From: an uncultured Clostridium sp.
GTDB taxonomy: Bacteria > Bacillota > Clostridia > Lachnospirales > Lachnospiraceae
Reading direction: 5' to 3'
DNA: 15,112 nt
Assembly: GCA_945946715.1 (NCBI GenBank)
Contig: CAMEWU010000034.1
Location: forward strand, 1 to 15,112
In this document: positions 1 through 6,457 of the stretch, one piece after another
Layout of the letters: every line of letters begins with the position of its first letter
How positions within the stretch are numbered: position 1 is the first letter of the stretch
Notes under the pieces: model-generated
The model's database searches: none
Told to the model about the DNA's origin: nothing
What the model saw: the letters and a program-made list of their open reading frames with translations, nothing else
Translations under genes and position numbers: made by a program

Positions 1-1420
1 TAACCAAAATAAACGGAACCGGATTGGTGGTATGAGCTGTATGTGGTGCTCCTGTCTCATAATCAATCATTTTCTCTGCATTACCGTGGTCTGCACAGAT
101 AAATAAGACACCGCCAACCTCTTTCACAGCTTCTACAGTTGCACCTACGCACTGGTCAACCCGTTCCACAGCCTTGATTGCTGCCGGTATAACACCTGTA
201 TGACCAACCATATCCGGATTTGCAAAGTTAATGATAATAACATCATATTTATCTGACTTAATTGCATCCACTAAGTTCACCCCTACTTCCGGAGCACTCA
301 TTTCCGGCTGTAAATCATAAGTAGCAACTGCCGGTGACTTTACCAGAGTACGACTTTCATCTTTATTCGGTTCTTCTACACCGCCATTAAAGAAGAAGGT
401 AACATGTGCATATTTTTCTGTCTCAGCCAGACGAAGCTGGGTTTTGCCACAAGCAGCCAGATATTCACCAAAGGTATTGGTTACGGATTCCTTCTTAAAG
501 GCAACATATTTATTCTCGATGGTCTCATCATAATCAGTGAAACATACATAAGTTAAAGGCATAAACCCATTCCTACGCTCGAATCCGGTAAATTCCTTAT
601 CACAGAAGGAACGGGTAATCTCTCTTGCACGATCCGGACGGAAGTTAAAGAAAATAACAGAATCATTTGGCTTTACTAAAGATAAAGGCTTGCCTGCCTC
701 ATCTACGATAACAGTAGGCAGCACAAACTCATCTGTCACATCATTTGCATAGGAATCTGCCATAGCCTGTACAGCATCCGTTGCTTTTTCTCCTTCTCCA
801 TATACCAATGAAGCATATGCTTTTTCTACACGGTCCCAACGATTATCCCGGTCCATAGCATAATAACGGCCTGATAGCGAAGCAATCTTACCAACACCGA
901 TTTCTTTCATCTTGTCTTCTAATTCTGCAACGAAATCCTTACCGGATGCCGGTGGAGTGTCACGTCCATCTAAAAATGGATGAACATATACATTTTCAAT
1001 TCCCTGTTTCTTGCAAAGTTCCAGTAAGCCATATAAATGAGTATTGTGACTGTGTACACCACCATCAGATAACAATCCCCATAAATGCAAGTCGGAATTA
1101 TTCTTTTTCACATTCTCAACTGCACGTAACAATTCTTCATTTTCAAAGAAATCACCATCATCGATTGATTTGGTAATACGAGTTAATTCCTGATATACAA
1201 TACGTCCGGCACCAATATTCAAATGTCCAACCTCGGAATTTCCCATCTGACCATCTGGAAGACCAACTGCCAGTCCGGAAGCATTTCCCTTTACAAATGG
1301 ACATTCTTTCATTAATTTATCCATGACAGGTGTATTTGCCTGGGCAATGGCATTGCCCTCCACCTTGTCATTCAAACCATAGCCATCAAGTACCATTAAC
1401 ACAACTGGTTTTTTACTCAT
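1..1420 (-). CDS. gpmI: 2,3-bisphosphoglycerate-independent phosphoglycerate mutase, C-terminus cut by window edge
   Basis: Interconverts 3-phosphoglycerate and 2-phosphoglycerate in cytosolic glycolysis using two Mn ions and a phosphoserine intermediate, without a bisphosphoglycerate cofactor. I translated the frame by hand from the ATG at 1418-1420; it stays open to base 1, giving about 473 of the usual 510 or so residues. Visible family hallmarks are the N-terminal metal-site motif LDGYG (Asp12), the nucleophile in GNSEVGH (Ser62, the same number as in the Bacillus enzyme), SDGGVHSH (His123), DGRDTPP, the substrate-binding FRPDRA, and the phosphatase-domain metal ligands in PDMVGHTG, ADHGN and TAHTTNPVP. 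A good AAAGGAGAT ribosome site lies just upstream, which supports the start. It sits last in the glycolytic cluster, behind the tpiA terminator and its own promoter, so it can be expressed separately. All catalytic residues in view are present. Identification is near certain. Confidence 0.97.
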   Translation of the reverse strand, partial: MSKKPVVLMVLDGYGLNDKVEGNAIAQANTPVMDKLMKECPFVKGNASGLAVGLPDGQMGNSEVGHLNIGAGRIVYQELTRITKSIDDGDFFENEELLRAVENVKKNNSDLHLWGLLSDGGVHSHNTHLYGLLELCKKQGIENVYVHPFLDGRDTPPASGKDFVAELEDKMKEIGVGKIASLSGRYYAMDRDNRWDRVEKAYASLVYGEGEKATDAVQAMADSYANDVTDEFVLPTVIVDEAGKPLSLVKPNDSVIFFNFRPDRAREITRSFCDKEFTGFERRNGFMPLTYVCFTDYDETIENKYVAFKKESVTNTFGEYLAACGKTQLRLAETEKYAHVTFFFNGGVEEPNKDESRTLVKSPAVATYDLQPEMSAPEVGVNLVDAIKSDKYDVIIINFANPDMVGHTGVIPAAIKAVERVDQCVGATVEAVKEVGGVLFICADHGNAEKMIDYETGAPHTAHTTNPVPFILV

Positions 1421-1473
1421 TTTCCTATCTCCTTTGAATGTATTATATTCATTATATCTTTTTCACCGTACTT

Positions 1474-1502
1474 ATATTAGCATAATAACTATCAGCATTC
1501 AA
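1474..1502 (-). promoter_or_regulatory. Sigma-A-type promoter for gpmI
   Basis: On the minus strand a TTGAAT -35 box (1497-1502) and a TAATAT -10 box (1474-1479) are separated by 17 bases, and the -10 is preceded by TGC, an extended -10. Predicted initiation is near 1467, leaving a leader of about 47 bases before the gpmI start. The placement just after the tpiA terminator supports an independent gpmI transcript. Confidence 0.65.
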
Positions 1503-1563
1503 CCAAAAAATCCTGTTCCATTTTCACTTAGCAGAATTGTTTTATTAGATATTGAATATTTTT

Positions 1564-1595
1564 AAAAAGGGGTAATGCCACTTGACATTACCCCT
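1564..1595 (-). terminator. Rho-independent terminator after tpiA
   Basis: A perfect 10-bp inverted repeat (AGGGGTAATG at 1568-1577 and its complement at 1586-1595) with an 8-base loop is followed on the minus strand by TTTTT and an AT-rich run. It lies 31 bases past the tpiA stop. The stem is only half GC, so termination may be partial. Confidence 0.85.
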
Positions 1596-1626
1596 AAAAT
1601 CACATGTTCATATGCTTATATAAAAC

Positions 1627-2373
1627 TTATGCATTCACAATCTTACCAAAGTCAGCCTTCAATGAAGCACCACCAATTAAACCACCATCAATATCCGGTT
1701 TTGCAAGTAATTCTGCTGCATTACCTGCATTCATAGAACCGCCATACTGAATACGTACAGCTTCTGCTGTAGCTTCGTCATACATCTCAGCGATTAAATC
1801 ACGGATACCCTTACATACTTCCTGTGCCTGATCAGAAGTAGCTGTCTTACCGGTTCCGATTGCCCAGATTGGCTCATAAGCAATAACCATGGTCTTAACC
1901 TGATCTGCTGTAATACCAGCCAAATCAGACTTAATCTGAAGGCGAATCCAATCCATGGTGACACCCAGTTCTCTCTGCTCTAATGATTCACCACAGCAAA
2001 GAATTGGAGTAATACCAGCCTCAAATGCCTTCTTAACCTTCTTATTTAATAACACATCATCTTCCTTGAAATAATCACGACGCTCAGAATGACCGATAAT
2101 AACATATTTAACGCCTGCATCAACTAACATTGCTGCAGAAACTTCACCGGTATAAGCACCACTTTCCTCAAAGTACATGTTCTCAGCACCAACTGCAACA
2201 TTTGTACCCTTTGTAGCTTCTACAACCGGTACAATATCAATTGCAGGTACGCAATATACAACATCTACTTCATCATTCTTTACTAAATCCTTTAATTCAT
2301 TCACTAATGCAACTGCCTCACTTGGAGTCTTGTTCATCTTCCAGTTTCCGGCAATAATCTTTTTTCTAGACAT
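1627..2373 (-). CDS. tpiA: Triosephosphate isomerase
   Basis: Interconverts dihydroxyacetone phosphate and glyceraldehyde-3-phosphate as a cytosolic TIM-barrel dimer. At 248 residues it has the normal family length. The three catalytic residues are in place: Lys12 in GNWKMN, His95 in IIGHSER, and Glu167 in AYEPIWAIGTG, the last leading into the flexible phosphate-binding loop. The C-terminal phosphate-gripping motifs QYGGS and GGLIGGASL are also present. The start is supported by AAGGAGAT about seven bases upstream. It lies 34 bases downstream of the small membrane protein gene and is followed by a clear terminator, so it is probably the last gene of the gap transcript. The position in gap-pgk-tpi order is classical for Firmicutes. 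Nothing is missing or odd in the protein. Confidence 0.98.
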   Translation of the reverse strand: MSRKKIIAGNWKMNKTPSEAVALVNELKDLVKNDEVDVVYCVPAIDIVPVVEATKGTNVAVGAENMYFEESGAYTGEVSAAMLVDAGVKYVIIGHSERRDYFKEDDVLLNKKVKKAFEAGITPILCCGESLEQRELGVTMDWIRLQIKSDLAGITADQVKTMVIAYEPIWAIGTGKTATSDQAQEVCKGIRDLIAEMYDEATAEAVRIQYGGSMNAGNAAELLAKPDIDGGLIGGASLKADFGKIVNA

Positions 2374-2407
2374 TTTTTTATCTCCTTAATTTACACTATT
2401 TGTAGAA

Positions 2408-2890
2408 TTAATAACTGATGCTATTATTCTTTGGCTTAGATGTTTTAATTAATATAATTCCAACAACCAGACATACGATTCCGAATACACCGAACAAGAT
2501 TGCAAAAGCAATACCAAAGCCACCAAAAACTCCGCCCAGTGTACCAAAGGTTGCCTCTGTCAGCTCCGGAACCCTGCATTCTTCCGGCTGATTATCATTA
2601 TAATAAACCGTTACACCCGTTCCTACTGGATAGCCGGAAGACTGCATATTAAAATCAACTTCATAAATACCACCATCAACTTCATACTGAATGGTAGTAA
2701 CAGAGTCTTCCACGCTTACTACTTCACCATAACAGCTCATGGTTGTTGATTTCTGAAGAAAGCCATCATCCGAATTGGAATTTGCCTGAAAAGCAATGCC
2801 CAGACCGCCAAATACAACTCCAAAAATAATAGCAAATAAAATACCAAAGCCACCAAGAACTGTTAAAACAATACCAATTACTTTTTTCAT
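2408..2890 (-). CDS. Small two-helix membrane protein, DUF3592-like, inside the glycolytic operon
   Basis: Function unknown. The 160 residues have a symmetrical layout: a hydrophobic, glycine-rich N-terminal helix (about 4-33), a soluble middle domain (about 36-112), a second glycine-rich hydrophobic segment (about 117-148) and a short polar tail with two lysines. The middle domain reads as a small beta structure with the pattern GEVVSV, IQYEVDG, YEV, VGTGVTVYYN and NQPEECRV, which resembles DUF3592 proteins (a G-x-V strand, a Y-x-V-x-G strand, and a G-x-x-V-x-VYY strand near an N-x-P). Two cysteines (53 and 105) bracket this domain and could form a disulfide if it faces outside. The gene is 12 bases after pgk and 34 before tpiA, all on the same strand, so it is very likely co-transcribed with them. 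Its ribosome site is weak (GGAAG). The family assignment is from pattern memory only. Confidence 0.8.
   Translation of the reverse strand: MKKVIGIVLTVLGGFGILFAIIFGVVFGGLGIAFQANSNSDDGFLQKSTTMSCYGEVVSVEDSVTTIQYEVDGGIYEVDFNMQSSGYPVGTGVTVYYNDNQPEECRVPELTEATFGTLGGVFGGFGIAFAILFGVFGIVCLVVGIILIKTSKPKNNSISY
2511..2526. repeat. Copy 1 of a 16-base direct repeat within the membrane protein gene
   Basis: ATACCAAAGCCACCAA occurs here and again at 2841-2856, 330 bases away in the same reading frame. Each copy encodes Gly-Gly-Phe-Gly-Ile of a membrane helix, this one in the second helix. The flanking bases are also similar, so the two helices may share origin or simply share a glycine-zipper-like composition. 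Confidence 0.7.
2841..2856. repeat. Copy 2 of a 16-base direct repeat within the membrane protein gene
   Basis: Identical in all 16 bases to 2511-2526 and in the same frame. This copy encodes the Gly-Gly-Phe-Gly-Ile stretch of the N-terminal membrane helix. Confidence 0.7.
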
Positions 2891-2902
2891 TATAACGCTT
2901 CC

Positions 2903-4111
2903 TTATTTATCGTTTGCTGCTGCAACACCAGGTAATTCCTTACCCTCTAAGAATTCAAGAGAAGCACCACCACCGGTTGAAATATGAGACATCTTAGAAC
3001 CATAACCCAACTGGTTTACTGCTGCTGCAGAATCACCACCACCGATAATGGTTGTAGCATCTGTCTCAGCTAAAGCTGCAGCAACTGCCTTTGTACCGGC
3101 TGCTAAAGTAGGATTCTCAAATACACCCATAGGTCCATTCCATACAACGGTCTTTGCAGTCTTAACAGCTTCTGAGTAAAGTGCAATTGTCTTAGGTCCG
3201 ATATCGCAAGCTTCCTTATCTGCTGACATCTTGTCTGCATCAAATACAGTAATATCAACCGGAGCATCGATTGGATTTGGGAATTCATCAATCATAACTG
3301 AATCTACAGGAAGCAATAACTTCTTTCCAAGCTTTTCAGCCTTCTCCATCATTTCCTTACAGTAATCAATCTTTGTATCATCTACTAATGACTTACCGAT
3401 TTCATATCCCTTTGCCTTTAAGAAGGTATAAGCCATACCACCACCAATGATTAAGGTATCACACTTCTCTAACAGGTTTGAGATAACATTTAACTTATCT
3501 GCAACCTTTGCACCACCAAGGATAGCAACGAAAGGTCTTACCGGATTCTCTACTGCATTTCCTAAGAAATCAATTTCCTTCTGCATTAAGTAACCTACAA
3601 CTGCTGTATCTACTAATGCAGCAACACCAACATTTGAGCAGTGTGCTCTATGTGCAGTACCGAATGCATCATTTACAAATACATCGCAAAGACTTGCTAA
3701 ATCCTTACTAAATGCTTCACCATTCTTTGTCTCTTCCGGTCTGAAACGGGTATTCTCTAATAAGATAATTTCGCCATCCTTCATAGCATCTACAGCAGCT
3801 TTTACTGTATCATCAACAACTACCGGACTTGGAACAAACTTAACTTCCTGATTTAATAATTCTGATAAACGAACAGCAACAGGTGCAAGTGTCTTTGTCT
3901 GCTTGTCCTCTTCTGTCTTCACCTTACCAAGATGTGAGCAAAGAATAATCTTGCCTCCATCAGCAACTAACTTTTTAATAGTAGGAAGGGCTGCAACCAG
4001 ACGATTTTCATCGGTAATTTTTCCTTCCTTCAAAGGTACATTAAAGTCACAACGAACCAATACTCTCTTGCCCTTTACGTTAATATCATCTACGGATTTC
4101 TTATTCAGCAT
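2903..4111 (-). CDS. pgk: Phosphoglycerate kinase
   Basis: Transfers the acyl phosphate of 1,3-bisphosphoglycerate to ADP, the first ATP-yielding step of glycolysis, as a cytosolic monomer. The 402 residues match the family length. The N-terminal substrate domain shows RCDFNVP (20-26), SHLGK (59-63), ENTRF (119-123) and the FGTAHRAHCS region (150-159). The C-terminal nucleotide domain shows ILGGAKVADK (197-206), IIGGGMAYTF (221-230), WNGPMGVFE (324-332) and IGGGDSAAA (356-364). The frame is open for 39 more codons upstream, but that extension runs through two stem-loops and is not pgk-like. The methionine at 4109-4111 has a good AAAGGAG site and gives the standard N-terminus, so I start there. 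It follows gap by 135 bases and precedes the small membrane protein gene by 12. Confidence 0.98.
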   Translation of the reverse strand: MLNKKSVDDINVKGKRVLVRCDFNVPLKEGKITDENRLVAALPTIKKLVADGGKIILCSHLGKVKTEEDKQTKTLAPVAVRLSELLNQEVKFVPSPVVVDDTVKAAVDAMKDGEIILLENTRFRPEETKNGEAFSKDLASLCDVFVNDAFGTAHRAHCSNVGVAALVDTAVVGYLMQKEIDFLGNAVENPVRPFVAILGGAKVADKLNVISNLLEKCDTLIIGGGMAYTFLKAKGYEIGKSLVDDTKIDYCKEMMEKAEKLGKKLLLPVDSVMIDEFPNPIDAPVDITVFDADKMSADKEACDIGPKTIALYSEAVKTAKTVVWNGPMGVFENPTLAAGTKAVAAALAETDATTIIGGGDSAAAVNQLGYGSKMSHISTGGGASLEFLEGKELPGVAAANDK

Positions 4112-4119
4112 ATTTATTG

Positions 4120-4126
4120 CTCCTTT
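4120..4126 (-). promoter_or_regulatory. Ribosome binding site that fixes the pgk start
   Basis: AAAGGAG on the minus strand, eight bases before the ATG at 4109-4111. It decides against the upstream in-frame start at 4228, whose extra residues are encoded by the gap-pgk hairpins. Confidence 0.9.
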
Positions 4127-4147
4127 CACTTTTAACATTTTATTCAA

Positions 4148-4170
4148 CTTCGGTGTTCGCACTACCGAAG
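4148..4170 (-). promoter_or_regulatory. Smaller stem-loop in the gap-pgk spacer
   Basis: CTTCGGT (4148-4154) pairs with ACCGAAG (4164-4170) around a 9-base interior that can add a G-U pair. No T-run follows, so it is not a terminator. On the transcript it lies 37 bases ahead of pgk and just behind the larger hairpin. It may protect the pgk-side RNA end or mark a processing region. Confidence 0.55.
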
Positions 4171-4188
4171 GAATTTTCAAATAACAAT

Positions 4189-4222
4189 TTAAGGGCCCGG
4201 TCCACGAAGACCGGACCCTTAA
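4189..4222 (-). promoter_or_regulatory. 14-bp stem-loop between gap and pgk; possible partial terminator or processing barrier
   Basis: Arms at 4189-4202 and 4209-4222 flank a 6-base loop. As minus-strand RNA all 14 positions pair, one of them as U-G; on the plus strand that position would be a C-A mismatch. The stem core is very GC-rich. The sequence after it is T-rich (9 T in the first 15 bases) but has no clean T-run. It starts 24 bases after the gap stop. No convincing promoter follows it, so pgk must rely on readthrough. This fits a role in setting gap mRNA above pgk mRNA, which is inference. Confidence 0.7.
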
Positions 4223-4246
4223 GGTCAATTAATATTCGAATTAGGA

Positions 4247-5269
4247 TTATGCTAATTCAGCAAAGTACTTAATAGTACGAACCATCTGGCTTGTGTATGA
4301 GTTCTCGTTGTCATACCATGAAACTACCTGTACTTCATATAAGTCGTCAGAAATCTGAGCAACCATAGTCTGAGTAGCATCGAATAATGAACCATATCTC
4401 ATACCTACGATATCTGAAGATACGATTTCTTCTTCGTTGTAACCGAATGACTCAGAAGCAGCAGCCTTCATAGCAGCATTGATTCCATCTTTAGTTACGC
4501 CAGCCTTCTTAACAACTGCTGTTAAGATTGTGGTAGAACCTGTTGGAACAGGTACACGCTGTGCAGAACCAATTAACTTACCATTTAACTCTGGGATAAC
4601 TAAACCAATTGCCTTAGCAGCACCGGTAGAGTTCGGAACGATATTAACAGCTGCAGCACGTGCTCTTCTTAAATCGCCCTTTCTGTGTGGTCCGTCAAGT
4701 ACCATCTGGTCACCTGTATATGCATGGATAGTAGCCATGATACCAGACTGGATTGGAGCGTAATCATTCAATGCCTTAGCCATAGGAGCCAAGCAGTTTG
4801 TTGTACAAGAAGCAGCAGAAATAATCTTATCCTCTGCTGTTAATGTATTCTCATTTACGCTGTATACGATGGTCTTTAAGTCATTACCTGCTGGAGCAGA
4901 AATAACAACCTTCTTAGCACCTGCATCAATATGAGCCTGAGACTTAGCCTTAGATACATAGAAACCTGTACACTCCAGTACTACGTCTACGTCTAATTCG
5001 CCCCAAGGAAGTTCAGCAGCGTTAGCCATAGCATAAATCTTTAAGGTCTTACCACATACTGTGATTGTACCAGCTTCATCATCTGCTGAAACCTGATCAG
5101 CATACTGATACTTACCCTGTGAAGAGTCATACTTTAATAAGTGTGCTAACATTGAAGGCTTGGTTAAGTCGTTGATAGCAACAACCTCATATCCTTCTGC
5201 ATCGAACATCTGTCTGAATGCAAGACGACCAATACGTCCAAATCCATTAATTGCAACTTTTACTGCCAT
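4247..5269 (-). CDS. gap: Glyceraldehyde-3-phosphate dehydrogenase, NAD-type
   Basis: Oxidises and phosphorylates glyceraldehyde-3-phosphate to 1,3-bisphosphoglycerate with reduction of NAD, as a cytosolic tetramer. The 340-residue protein starts with the dinucleotide-binding GFGRIGR (9-15). An acidic Asp34 at the end of the second strand (AIND) favours NAD over NADP. The catalytic pair is Cys155 in SAASCTTNCLAP and His182 in IHAYTGDQ. The phosphate-binding loop containing HRKGDLRRARAAA and the C-terminal SWYDNENSY motif are intact. An AGGAGG site at 5279-5284 supports the start. It is the first gene of the glycolytic operon, with a strong promoter and a structured leader of about 80 bases upstream and stem-loops downstream. 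No CggR-type repressor gene lies beside it in this window. Confidence 0.98.
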   Translation of the reverse strand: MAVKVAINGFGRIGRLAFRQMFDAEGYEVVAINDLTKPSMLAHLLKYDSSQGKYQYADQVSADDEAGTITVCGKTLKIYAMANAAELPWGELDVDVVLECTGFYVSKAKSQAHIDAGAKKVVISAPAGNDLKTIVYSVNENTLTAEDKIISAASCTTNCLAPMAKALNDYAPIQSGIMATIHAYTGDQMVLDGPHRKGDLRRARAAAVNIVPNSTGAAKAIGLVIPELNGKLIGSAQRVPVPTGSTTILTAVVKKAGVTKDGINAAMKAAASESFGYNEEEIVSSDIVGMRYGSLFDATQTMVAQISDDLYEVQVVSWYDNENSYTSQMVRTIKYFAELA

Positions 5270-5306
5270 TTGAAAATTCCTCCTGTAAAGTGAATATTAA
5301 TTTTTA

Positions 5307-5333
5307 TAATACACCGTCTTTCGGCGGTTATTA
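5307..5333 (-). promoter_or_regulatory. Hairpin with GAAA tetraloop in the gap leader
   Basis: As minus-strand RNA, a TAATA-ACCGCC arm pairs with GACGGT-G-TATTA: 10 pairs, one C-A mismatch and one bulged G, closed by C-GAAA-G, a GNRA tetraloop. It lies about 15 bases from the predicted 5' end of the gap mRNA and about 22 bases from the ribosome site. Leader hairpins in this position often stabilise highly expressed mRNAs. I do not recognise it as a known riboswitch. Confidence 0.55.
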
Positions 5334-5337
5334 ATCA

Positions 5338-5348
5338 GTGAAATTCAC
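5338..5348. promoter_or_regulatory. Short palindrome overlapping the predicted gap transcription start
   Basis: GTGAAATTCAC is a perfect 5-bp inverted repeat around one central base. It overlaps the expected +1 of the gap promoter, where a bound repressor would block initiation. It is short and could occur by chance, and no regulator can be named. Confidence 0.35.
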
Positions 5349-5354
5349 ACTAAT

Positions 5355-5383
5355 ATAATACAGTCTTTGTCCAAAAATTTCAA
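5355..5383 (-). promoter_or_regulatory. gap: Sigma-A-type promoter for the gap operon
   Basis: On the minus strand a TTGAAA -35 box (5378-5383) and a TATTAT -10 box (5355-5360) are exactly 17 bases apart. Predicted initiation is near 5348, giving an 80-base leader. It is the only strong promoter seen upstream of gap, as expected for a highly expressed glycolytic operon. Confidence 0.75.
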
Positions 5384-5513
5384 GCCTATTTAAAAAAAAG
5401 ATAGGAAAATTGAAATTCCAATGCCAATCTTGCTATTTCCCCGATGTATTCTATCCATTTTTTATATTTCTTATTAAACAAAATTATCTTATACACACAT
5501 TCTTTTACAACTG

Positions 5514-5522
5514 TGCTATAAT
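5514..5522 (+). promoter_or_regulatory. Extended -10 promoter for the PHP phosphatase
   Basis: TGCTATAAT is a perfect extended -10 element. The -35 position 17 bases upstream (5494-5499, CACACA) is poor, which an extended -10 can tolerate. It lies 39 bases before the ATG at 5562, which itself has a strong AAAAGGAGG ribosome site at 5545-5553. It is divergent from the gap promoter. Confidence 0.65.
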
Positions 5523-5561
5523 GCATGATATAAGTCCAGACACTAAAAGGAGGCGTTTCCC

Positions 5562-6383
5562 ATGATTCTTGCTGATTGCCATGTACATTCGGAATTTTCC
5601 AGTGATTCACAGGCACCTTTATCTCAAATAATTGAACAGGCAATTGCCAAACATATGCACTATTTCTATTTGACCGATCATCATGATATCGATTTTCCCA
5701 TAGAGGCTGCCAACGGTCTTGATTTCCAATTAGATACCATCCATTATCTGGAAGCTTTGGCATGCTTAAAAGCAGACTATTATGATATAATTAAGGTCCG
5801 TACCGGTGTAGAATTAGGTTTAATGACTCATATCGCAGATAAATTAAATGAATACACGAACCAATTCTCCTTTGACTTTATCATTGGTTCTTCCCATTTG
5901 GTACGGGGAATGGATCCTTATTACCCATCTTACTATGATGGACGTTCTCAAAAAGAGGCTTATCAGGAATATTTTGAATCAATCTATGACAATATACAGA
6001 CATTTGATGATTATGATGTTTATGGACATCTGGATTATGTGGTGCGCTACGGTCCTGACAAATCATTCCAGTGGAAATTTCAAGATTATGCAGATATATT
6101 TGAAGCTATTTTAACTTGTCTGATTAAAAAAGGAAAGGGAATTGAAATCAACACCGCCGGATTATACAAAGGTCTGGGTTATCCACATCCTCATAAAGAC
6201 ATTCTCAAGATGTACAAAGAACTTGGTGGAGAAATCATTACAATTGGAAGCGATGCCCATTCACCGGAATACTTAGGATATGGGTTTGATGTGGCGGAAC
6301 AATTATTAAACTCCTGTGGCTTCCGTTATTATACTCTTTTCAAAAACCGTAAGCCGGAATTCTTTCCCATTCAAACAATTTAG
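5562..6383 (+). CDS. PHP-domain phosphatase of the HisJ/HisK histidinol-phosphatase family
   Basis: A 273-residue metal-dependent phosphoesterase. The PHP metal-binding motifs appear in order: DCHVHSEFSSDS (His7, His9), LTDHHD (39-42), GVELG (Glu84), GSSHL (His112), YGHLDYV (His156), EINTAG and GSDAH (Asp231, His233). This set and the length match the family that dephosphorylates histidinol phosphate in histidine synthesis. The protein has no signal peptide or membrane segment, so it is cytosolic. No other his gene is in the window and the gene is alone between its own promoter and a hairpin, so the true substrate could be another sugar or amino-alcohol phosphate. The start is fixed by an excellent ribosome site eight bases upstream. 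The family is certain; the substrate is only likely. Confidence 0.93.
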   Translation: MILADCHVHSEFSSDSQAPLSQIIEQAIAKHMHYFYLTDHHDIDFPIEAANGLDFQLDTIHYLEALACLKADYYDIIKVRTGVELGLMTHIADKLNEYTNQFSFDFIIGSSHLVRGMDPYYPSYYDGRSQKEAYQEYFESIYDNIQTFDDYDVYGHLDYVVRYGPDKSFQWKFQDYADIFEAILTCLIKKGKGIEINTAGLYKGLGYPHPHKDILKMYKELGGEIITIGSDAHSPEYLGYGFDVAEQLLNSCGFRYYTLFKNRKPEFFPIQTI

Positions 6384-6406
6384 TTACAATTATCTGTCGA
6401 TGTATG

Positions 6407-6440
6407 TTGTGGCACCGGGCAACCTTACCCGATGCCACAA
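6407..6440. terminator. Hairpin between convergent genes, likely bidirectional terminator
   Basis: TTGTGGCA (6407-6414) pairs with TGCCACAA (6433-6440). Inside, CGGG (6416-6419) pairs with CCCG (6428-6431) around an 8-base loop. The single opposed pair 6415/6432 is C-A on the plus strand but U-G on the minus strand. TTTCTATTCTTT follows on the plus strand; no T-run follows on the minus strand. It serves the 3' ends of the PHP gene and probably of the cysteine desulfurase gene. Confidence 0.8.
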
Positions 6441-6457
6441 TTTCTATTCTTTCCCTG

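Noticed and set aside
946..1176. Histidine-rich 76-residue plus-strand frame
   Set aside because: Antisense shadow of gpmI; the His richness comes from reading the complement of common codons there.
4112..4228. 39-codon N-terminal extension of pgk in the same frame
   Set aside because: It is encoded by the gap-pgk stem-loops, is unlike any Pgk N-terminus, and the downstream ATG at 4111 has a clear AAAGGAG site and the standard start of the family.
5270..5561. Riboswitch or T-box in the longest gene-free gap
   Set aside because: Only short promoters, a small palindrome and one simple hairpin are seen. There is no multi-stem architecture, T-box motif or leader terminator.
5386..5763. 125-residue minus-strand frame across the gap/PHP intergenic region
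   Set aside because: It runs over both divergent promoters and is antisense to the PHP gene start; no recognisable protein features.
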